From: Candidatus Accumulibacter phosphatis
GTDB lineage: Bacteria > Pseudomonadota > Gammaproteobacteria > Burkholderiales > Rhodocyclaceae
Reading direction: 5' to 3'
Length of the DNA stretch: 47,773 nucleotides
NCBI RefSeq assembly: GCF_012939955.1
Contig: NZ_SPMY01000030.1
Span: 1-47,773 of the forward strand
Part shown: one piece after another, positions 42,524-47,773 of the stretch
Numbering within the stretch: position 1 is the first letter of the stretch
Layout of the letters: every line of letters begins with the position of its first letter
Notes under the pieces: model-generated
What the model saw: the letters and a program-made list of their open reading frames with translations, nothing else
What the model was told of the DNA's origin: nothing
Database searches by the model: none
Position numbers and translations under genes: made by a program

Positions 42524-43957
42524 TTGACCCAATCGTTTTCCGCGCTCGGCCTGTCGGCCGAGCTCACCCGTGTTGTCGCCGAACAAGGCTACACCGAGCC
42601 GACGCCCGTACAGGCGCAGGCCATTCCATTGATTCTCGAAGGACGCGACGTCCTCGCCGGTGCGCAAACCGGCACCGGCAAGACCGCCGGTTTCACGCTG
42701 CCGCTACTGCAACGCCTGGCCACCATGCCCGCACGCGCTGGCGCCACTGCGCAGCCACGCCAGCGCGTGCGGGCGCTGATCCTGACCCCGACCCGCGAAC
42801 TCGCCGCGCAGATCGAAGAGAGCGTGCGCACTTACGGCAAGTACATGTCGCTCAAGACGACGCTGATCTATGGCGGCGTGAACATCAACCCGCAGATCGA
42901 CGCCTTGCGCCGCGGCGTAGACATCCTGGTGGCGACACCCGGACGCCTGCTCGATCACCTGCAGCAGAAGACCGTCGAGCTGTCGAATGTCGAAATCCTG
43001 GTACTCGACGAAGCCGACCGCATGCTGGACATGGGTTTCATCCGCGACATCCGCCGCGTTCTCGCGCTGCTGCCGGCGAAACGCCAGAACCTGCTTTTCT
43101 CGGCGACCTTCTCGGAAGAAATCCGCAAGCTGGCCGACGGCCTGCTGCACAACCCGGCGATGGTCGAAGTCGCACGCCGCAACGCCGAGTCCGAACTCGT
43201 CGCGCAGCGCGTGCACCCGGTCGATAGCTGGTGCAAGCGCGATCTGCTGGTGCATCTGGTGTCGTCGGGCGACTGGCAGCAGGTGCTGGTATTCACGCGC
43301 ATGAAGAGCGGCGCCAACCGCCTCTCCGAATACCTGTGCAAGGCCGGTATCGAGGCTACCGCGATCCACGGCAACAAGAGCCAGCCGGCGCGCACGCGCG
43401 CCCTGGCCGGTTTCAAGAACGGCACGGTGCGCGTCCTGGTGGCCACCGACATCGCCGCGCGCGGCCTGGACATCGAAGAGCTGCCGCACGTGGTGAACTT
43501 CGAACTGCCCAACGTTCCCGAAGATTACGTGCACCGTATCGGCCGCACTGGCCGCGCCGGCAGCTCCGGCGAAGCGCTGTCGCTGGTTTGTGCCGAAGAG
43601 CGGCCGCTGCTGGCGGCAATCGAGAAGCTGCTCACCCGGCGTATCGAGAAACAGGTCGTCGAAGGCTTCGAGCCGGGCACGACTCCTGCGCCAGCGGTGA
43701 CCACTCCGGCGCCGCGCGGCAGCCACGACGGCAACCGCCGCGGTGCGGGCCCTGGCCACGACGGACGCGCGCGCGCGCCGGCCAAGGCACCGGCCAAGGC
43801 GGCAACGCCACCAACGCGGCCGGGAGCGCCTTCGTCCCCCGCCCGAGCCAATACGAGCGCAGCGCACAACCCACCGCGCGCACCGCAACGTCCGCGCGCG
43901 GATGGCGGCGCCGCTACGGCAGCGCTGTTTCGCGGCCCGGCGCGGCGCGGCAGCTGA
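42524..43957 (+). CDS. rhlE: DEAD-box RNA helicase RhlE
   Basis: About 477 residues. The TTG at 42524 (reading [20 protein letters not shown]) was preferred because GGAGA lies 7 bases upstream and RhlE proteins begin at this F-x-x-L-G-L motif; ATG 42491 is an alternative. Helicase motifs: Q motif region [23 protein letters not shown], Ia [42 protein letters not shown] and [12 protein letters not shown]. The C-terminus (~390-477) is a low-complexity Pro/Ala/Arg-rich tail of the kind that binds RNA. It unwinds short RNA duplexes in ribosome assembly and RNA decay. Confidence 0.93.
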   Translation: MTQSFSALGLSAELTRVVAEQGYTEPTPVQAQAIPLILEGRDVLAGAQTGTGKTAGFTLPLLQRLATMPARAGATAQPRQRVRALILTPTRELAAQIEESVRTYGKYMSLKTTLIYGGVNINPQIDALRRGVDILVATPGRLLDHLQQKTVELSNVEILVLDEADRMLDMGFIRDIRRVLALLPAKRQNLLFSATFSEEIRKLADGLLHNPAMVEVARRNAESELVAQRVHPVDSWCKRDLLVHLVSSGDWQQVLVFTRMKSGANRLSEYLCKAGIEATAIHGNKSQPARTRALAGFKNGTVRVLVATDIAARGLDIEELPHVVNFELPNVPEDYVHRIGRTGRAGSSGEALSLVCAEERPLLAAIEKLLTRRIEKQVVEGFEPGTTPAPAVTTPAPRGSHDGNRRGAGPGHDGRARAPAKAPAKAATPPTRPGAPSSPARANTSAAHNPPRAPQRPRADGGAATAALFRGPARRGS

Positions 43958-44059
43958 GGGCGATGGGCGGCGGCCTGGACCGACGCCCGTGCCGACCGTG
44001 CCAGCCATGCCACTCCCGGCCCGCCTTGATCCATCGCAAGCTCCGCTCAGGAGTCGGCA

Positions 44060-44467
44060 ATGAAACAGACTGCGAAGAGCGCTTGCCCCTGTGGCAGCGA
44101 GCGTCCCTACGCCGAATGCTGCGGCCCCCTGCACGATGGCGCCGCAGCGCCGGATGCGGCAGCGCTGATGCGCTCGCGCTACAGCGCCTACGTACTGGCC
44201 ATCGAAGCCTACCTTCTCTCCACCTGGCACCCCTCCACCCGGCCGACGCAAATCGACCCTGATGGCGCCCTGGCGCCGCAGTGGCTGAGCCTGCAAGTGC
44301 GCCGCCACGTGACGACCGGACCGGAAACGGCGATCGTCGAATTCGTTGCCCGCTACCGGGTAGGCGGCCGCGCGCAGCGGCTGCACGAAGTCAGCCACTT
44401 CGTGCAGCAAGCCGGTCGCTGGTACTACGTCGATGGCGAGTTCCCTGCGGCGACGAGCAGCAAGTGA
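44060..44467 (+). CDS. YchJ family SEC-C motif protein (UPF0225)
   Basis: 135 residues. The N-terminal Zn-binding SEC-C motif is KSACPCGSERPYAECCGPLH, with Cys at 9, 11, 20 and 21. The following NTF2-like domain has AALMRSRYSAYVLAIEAYLL and a TWHPSTRP motif, then VEFVARYRVGGRAQRLHEVS and FVQQAGRWYYVDGE. These are the standard YchJ features. Function is not established. It ends six bases before truC on the same strand, so the two are probably co-transcribed. Confidence 0.92.
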   Translation: MKQTAKSACPCGSERPYAECCGPLHDGAAAPDAAALMRSRYSAYVLAIEAYLLSTWHPSTRPTQIDPDGALAPQWLSLQVRRHVTTGPETAIVEFVARYRVGGRAQRLHEVSHFVQQAGRWYYVDGEFPAATSSK

Positions 44468-44473
44468 GCCCCA

Positions 44474-45325
44474 ATGATTGACGCCGGGAGCGCCGTGCTG
44501 CCCATCATTTATCAAGACCAGCACCTGGTCGCCATCCACAAGCCGGCGGGACTGCTGGTCCACCGCAGCCTCATTGACCGAAGCGAGCGACGCTTTGCGT
44601 TGCAGATGCTGCGCGATCAGCTCGGCCAGCGCGTCTACGCGGTGCACCGCCTCGACAAGGGAACCTCCGGTGTCCTGCTCTTCGCGCTGAGCAGCGCCGT
44701 CGGGCGGGCGCTGAGCACGAGCTTCGAACAGCGCCAGGTCGGCAAGAACTACCTGGCGGTGGTCCGCGGCCATCCCCCGCTCGCGGGCGAAATCGACCAC
44801 CCCTTGCGTCGCCACTTCGACACGGAGGGCGCTCGCGCCGCCGCTGCCACCGCTGACCTCAACTCGCCGACGCAGGACGCCTGCACCCGCTACCGGAGGC
44901 TGGCCACCATCGAATTGCCGCACCGCGTCGACCGCTATCCCTCGAGTCGCTACGCCCTGCTTGAACTCGAACCGCTGAGCGGGCGTCGGCATCAGCTGCG
45001 TCGGCATCTCAAGCACATCGCACACCCGATCATTGGCGACACGACGCACGGCAAGGGGCGCCACAACCGCCTGTTTCAGACCCTCTTCGCTTGCCACCGG
45101 CTGCTGCTGGCCTGCACCGAGCTGCGTCTGGCGCACCCGCTGACCGGCGCGGAATTGACGCTGCGGGCACCGCTGGCGAACGATTTCCACCGCCTGCTGG
45201 CACGTCTGGAGTGGACCAGCGCCGTACCGCCGCAGTGGCTGCCGGACGGCGCTGCCCCGGGGCTGGAGGAAAGCGATGGCGATGACGGCAGCGCGACGAT
45301 CACTGCCCCCTGCGATCCGGACTGA
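44474..45325 (+). CDS. truC: tRNA pseudouridine synthase TruC
   Basis: 283 residues. RluA-type catalytic motif with Asp: VYAVHRLDKGTSGVLLFALS (~54-73). The substrate-handling region is LLELEPLSGRRHQLRRHLKH (~156-175). The N-terminus (IIYQDQHLVAIHKPAGLLVH) and the position of IGDTTHGKGRHNR are typical of TruC, which makes pseudouridine at position 65 of tRNA. RluA-like paralogs cannot be fully excluded, but the lack of an S4 domain and the length favour TruC. The last 30 residues are acidic. Confidence 0.9.
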   Translation: MIDAGSAVLPIIYQDQHLVAIHKPAGLLVHRSLIDRSERRFALQMLRDQLGQRVYAVHRLDKGTSGVLLFALSSAVGRALSTSFEQRQVGKNYLAVVRGHPPLAGEIDHPLRRHFDTEGARAAAATADLNSPTQDACTRYRRLATIELPHRVDRYPSSRYALLELEPLSGRRHQLRRHLKHIAHPIIGDTTHGKGRHNRLFQTLFACHRLLLACTELRLAHPLTGAELTLRAPLANDFHRLLARLEWTSAVPPQWLPDGAAPGLEESDGDDGSATITAPCDPD

Positions 45326-45385
45326 GCACGCTGGCCGCGCGCAGAAAAACAACGCGCGGGAGCGGCGCCGGAATCCGAATACGCT

Positions 45386-46369
45386 TCAGGGTTTATTGAC
45401 GCACTCGCCGACAACGCTGTCCCCGGCGCGACCGCAGGGGGTCGCGACGCCAGCTCTCGGCTGCGGGCTGCCGTCCTCGTCCATGTGCGCGGCCAGGGTC
45501 TCCCAGGCGAGCAGTCCACTCTTGTCCAGGGTCAGGCGCAGCAGCCAACCGGTACGCGTGGCGGCATTGTCGAAACCATCGAAGACAAAATTGCCCAGGC
45601 TATAGACGATCAGCTTGCCGCGGTAATACTCGGCGCCCTGCGTGACATGCGGGTGGCCACCGACGACGACATCGGCGCCCGCATCGATCATCGTCCGCGC
45701 CAACTGCCGCTGCCGCTCGCTCGGCTGCTCTTCTCGCTCCCAGCCCCAGTGCATGAACGGAATCACCAGGTCGGCACCGGCCGCCCGCGCGGCCCGGATG
45801 TCGGCGACGACCTGGCTGTCCTCGCTCCAGGCGATGCCAGGCCAGTCAGCCCCGGCTTCGAAGGAACGCGGCTTGAATTCGTTGTAGGCCAGTACCGCAA
45901 TGCGCAAACCGCCACGCGCGATCCACAGTGGTCGGTGCGCTTCTTCGAGATTGTGGCCGCCACCAAGGGCGGCGATTCCCTGGCCGGAAAGATGGCCGAG
46001 CGTTTCCAGAAAGGCCTGCTGCCCGTAGTCACCGGAGTGATTGTTGGCGACCGCCAGCGCGTCGAAGCGGCCCTTGAGCAGGGGCGCCACGCGCGGATCG
46101 GCGCGAAAGCTGTAGATCTTGCTGTCCAGGGCTTGACCCTGCGTGGCAATCGGACATTCGAGGTTGCCGATGGTGTAGTCGGCGTCCTGCAACTGCGCCG
46201 CAAACGCCGCCAGTGGATCGCCACCACGGCTGATCAGACGGCCTGGCCCGTCGTCGAGCATGACGTCGCCGACGAAGACCAGGCGCACGCTCTCGGCGCC
46301 AGCCGGAGCCGCCAGCGCCAGGCCGAAAGCGAGCGCCAGCAATGCAAGAACACGGCTTCCCCTGCTCAT
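45386..46369 (-). CDS. CapA-family periplasmic phosphoesterase-like protein
   Basis: 327 residues from MSRGSRVLALLALAFGLALA, with a signal peptide cleaved after PAGA. The start overlaps the upstream gene stop (ATGA). The metallophosphoesterase-like core has VFVGDVMLDDGPG (~28-40), IGNLECPIATQG, AVANNHSGDYG, IPFMHWGWEREEQPS and VVGGHPHVTQGAEYYRGKLI, then YSLGNFVFDGF. These match CapA/PgsA, named for poly-gamma-glutamate capsule synthesis. No capsule genes are nearby, so the substrate is unknown. Expected location is the periplasm. Confidence 0.88.
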   Translation of the reverse strand: MSRGSRVLALLALAFGLALAAPAGAESVRLVFVGDVMLDDGPGRLISRGGDPLAAFAAQLQDADYTIGNLECPIATQGQALDSKIYSFRADPRVAPLLKGRFDALAVANNHSGDYGQQAFLETLGHLSGQGIAALGGGHNLEEAHRPLWIARGGLRIAVLAYNEFKPRSFEAGADWPGIAWSEDSQVVADIRAARAAGADLVIPFMHWGWEREEQPSERQRQLARTMIDAGADVVVGGHPHVTQGAEYYRGKLIVYSLGNFVFDGFDNAATRTGWLLRLTLDKSGLLAWETLAAHMDEDGSPQPRAGVATPCGRAGDSVVGECVNKP

Positions 46370-46815
46370 TGTTGCTGGCCCGCGGAGCGCGAGTCCCGCA
46401 ACTCGCCCAACCACTCGCACCAGTAGCTCAATTCGCCGTCCCTGAGCGGCTCATAGACGTGATTGAGCCCGGTGAATCCCCACGGCGCAGCTTCCACCAG
46501 CAGCGGTGGATAAGCGTGCGTCGCCTGATGGATCGGCGTCGGGCCGCTGTCCTTGGCGGCCAGCACATAGACCTTGATCGCCGCCAGATCGGCAGGCTCC
46601 TTCTGAAAAACGACGCGGAAGAGAAAATACGAACCCACTTTCTCGACCGCGACGCCGTAGGGCGAAACAACGGGCCGCGCCTGCAAAATCCGGGTTTCGC
46701 CGCCGTAGCTGACGTGGCAAGCGACGCTTTCAAGGTCTGCGGCTCGCGCCGGAACGGCCAGCAGCTGCGAGCTGAACAGGCCAAGAATAAAGAGACAGAG
46801 ACGAGGGGCAGGCAT
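46366..46815 (-). CDS. Small secreted protein upstream of the CapA-like gene
   Basis: 149 residues from MPAPRLCLFILGLFSSQLLA, a clear signal peptide (cleavage after PARA). The mature part reads DLESVACHVSYGGETRILQA, VEKVGSYFLFRVVFQKEPAD and YVLAAKDSGPTPIHQATHAY, with two Cys that could form a disulfide. No family was recognised, but the beta-rich pattern suggests a periplasmic binding or accessory protein. It overlaps the CapA-like gene by ATGA, so both act in the same operon. Confidence 0.65.
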   Translation of the reverse strand: MPAPRLCLFILGLFSSQLLAVPARAADLESVACHVSYGGETRILQARPVVSPYGVAVEKVGSYFLFRVVFQKEPADLAAIKVYVLAAKDSGPTPIHQATHAYPPLLVEAAPWGFTGLNHVYEPLRDGELSYWCEWLGELRDSRSAGQQQ

Positions 46816-47021
46816 GCGAGCAGACAGTGGTTGCGAAGGGCGGAGTATCGGGAGCCGCCGGAAGCCCGTCAAGATATATAGATGAATTGAACGCTCGCCA
46901 GCACAACCATCCAGGGAGAATCATTGCTAAACTAGAAGGCTCGCGCCTGGGGAGTCATCTCCCGAATCGGGCGCCGTCTCCCGCATTAAGGGCCGTGTCT
47001 CGACCTGCAGGTGCATCAAAA

Positions 47022-47516
47022 ATGCCTCCTTACCTTCGTCTTCGCCTCATCTGCCTTGCCGGCGCCATACTTCTCAGCGCCTGCACCACCATCGACCAAC
47101 CCGTGAGCGAGCCGGTCACGGTTCGCGAACCAGTGCCGGTAACACCCGCAGTCCCTAACACGCCTTTCGCCGACGAACCCGAGAAGAGAACGGTCTATTT
47201 CGGCTTTGGCGAGGCGCGGATCGGCCACGAAGGCGTCGTCGTTCTGCGCGAGAATGCCCTGCACCTGAAAAATGATTCGCAGCTGATCGTGACCCTGGTC
47301 GGCCATACCGACAATCTCGGCAGCGCCGCCTACAATCTGGCGGTTGCGGACAAGCGCATCGAAGCGGTGAACGACAAGCTGCGCTCGCTCGGCGTGGCCA
47401 AGAACCAACTGCGGCGCCTGCCGCTCGGCAGCGAGCAGAGCAACAAGGAGGCCTGCGACAGCGAGGCCTGTCGTCAGACCATGCGCAAAGTCGAACTGGT
47501 GTACGAAAGGCGCTGA
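47022..47516 (+). CDS. OmpA-family lipoprotein
   Basis: 164 residues from MPPYLRLRLICLAGAILLSA, with the lipobox LLSAC (Cys ~21). A Pro/Val-rich linker (EPVTVREPVPVTPAVPNTPF) leads to an OmpA-type peptidoglycan-binding domain: RTVYFGFGEARIGHEGVVVL, then LIVTLVGHTDNLGSAAYNLA, VADKRIEAVNDKLRSLGV and a C-terminal TMRKVELVYE. The HTDNLGS and the R/K in the NLAVADKR segment are the usual OmpA ligand residues. It should be an outer-membrane lipoprotein that tethers to the cell wall. The upstream frame to 46827 was rejected as non-coding. Confidence 0.87.
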   Translation: MPPYLRLRLICLAGAILLSACTTIDQPVSEPVTVREPVPVTPAVPNTPFADEPEKRTVYFGFGEARIGHEGVVVLRENALHLKNDSQLIVTLVGHTDNLGSAAYNLAVADKRIEAVNDKLRSLGVAKNQLRRLPLGSEQSNKEACDSEACRQTMRKVELVYERR

Positions 47517-47582
47517 GTTCGCACTGCGCAGCACCGCGGCCGTCGCCAGATTGGCGACCAGCACAGGCGATCACGAAACCGC

Positions 47583-47675
47583 GGCAGCCGTGACTGGACG
47601 GCTGCCCCTCCACTTGCAGTGCGCATTCCGGCTTTCACGCCGGAATCGTTCGCCGAGCGGGGAGCATGCTCCCCG
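47583..47675. repeat. Cluster of three consecutive palindromes
   Basis: Three perfect inverted repeats follow one another: GGCAGCCG/CGGCTGCC (47583-47606), ATTCCGGC/GCCGGAAT (47625-47646) and CGGGGAGCATGCTCCCCG (47658-47675, no loop). The first two can form stem-loops after the OmpA gene. None is followed by a T-run. They sit immediately before a copy of the dispersed hairpin repeat. Confidence 0.6.
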
Positions 47676-47693
47676 AATTCCCCGCCCCCCCGG

Positions 47694-47773
47694 CCCTTCT
47701 CCCGCAGGGGGAGAAGGGAGTTTCGTGAGTCGCTTGCGCGACTTTCACATTAACGGTCATGACACGTGGAGAC
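47694..47773 (+). repeat. Dispersed hairpin repeat, copy D and start of another unit
   Basis: CCCTTCTCCC...GGGAGAAGGG hairpin, then TTTCGTGAGTCGCTTGCGCG and ACTTTCACATTAA, directly followed by CGGTCATGACACGTGGAGAC, the beginning of a further unit. The order of segments matches copies B and C, and the end of one unit joins the start of the next. The window ends inside the element. Confidence 0.8.

Noticed and set aside
42704-45352. Very long antisense open frame (882 codons) opposite rhlE, ychJ and truC
   Set aside because: It runs across three well-supported plus-strand genes and its translation is Arg/Ala/Val-rich with no family motif. Long antisense frames are common in GC-rich DNA.
1-47773. 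tRNA or rRNA genes
   Set aside because: No cloverleaf-like segment with a typical GGTTCGANTCC arm and no rRNA-like sequence was noticed by eye. A tRNAscan/Infernal run would settle this.

Overview
The window is GC-rich, densely coded DNA from a Gram-negative bacterium. Its genes point to a betaproteobacterium, probably Rhodocyclales and perhaps close to Candidatus Accumulibacter: a redox-responsive RegB/RegA pair, a cyaY/lptM/lysA block, feoAB with a small Cys-rich partner, and several betaproteobacterial small proteins. The taxonomy is inferred from gene content only. No tRNA, rRNA, complete insertion sequence or prophage was seen.

Layout. 0-6 kb: yccF, a 52-residue Cys-rich protein, a conserved hypothetical, an SbcD/YhaO-like nuclease with a YhaN/Rad50-like ATPase, and a YbjQ-type protein. 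6-11 kb: a frameshifted lytic transglycosylase, a GhrA-like dehydrogenase, a DUF2789 gene between inverted copies of a dispersed repeat, and a SHOCT protein. 10.8-12.2 kb: a decay zone with remnants of an MFS transporter and of xerC, and one hairpin resembling a type I-E CRISPR repeat. 12.4-24.0 kb: a co-directional operon that looks like an antiphage defence system. 24-30 kb: DUF2784, hslR, regA and regB on the minus strand, then feoA, feoB and a Cys-rich membrane protein behind a probable Fur box. 30-38.6 kb: cyaY, lptM-lysA, gpmI (frameshifted), an unknown membrane protein, a P2-type cation ATPase, a small secreted protein and a UPF0178 protein. 38.6-42.3 kb: a MAP3K-TRAFs-binding-domain protein, an AAA ATPase, a HigBA-like toxin-antitoxin pair and a small conserved protein. 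42.5-47.5 kb: rhlE, ychJ-like, truC, a CapA-like gene with a small secreted partner, and an OmpA-like lipoprotein.

The most interesting part is the 12.4-24.0 kb operon. Its genes are (1) a giant NERD - pseudokinase - Ser/Thr kinase - P-loop ATPase; (2) a 592-residue protein of unknown function; (3) a winged-helix/nucleotidyltransferase (MNT) protein; (4) a HEPN-like protein; (5) a 1309-residue protein with a PD-(D/E)XK-like motif; (6) a HerA/FtsK-type ATPase in the same frame as (5), separated by one TAG codon. The kinase/ATPase/HerA set resembles, from memory, the MAD6-MAD7-MAD8 part of the methylation-associated defence system and the DptFGH restriction module. No methyltransferase or phosphorothioation gene is present, and an HTH-MNT/HEPN pair sits in the middle. 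It may therefore be a modification-less variant, or a remnant.

Caution on disrupted genes: several genes, including the normally important gpmI, carry a single-base indel, three of them +1 in A/T runs of 6-7. Sequencing or assembly error is a serious alternative to real gene decay. Both window ends lie in copies of the same dispersed repeat, which fits a contig broken at repeats.
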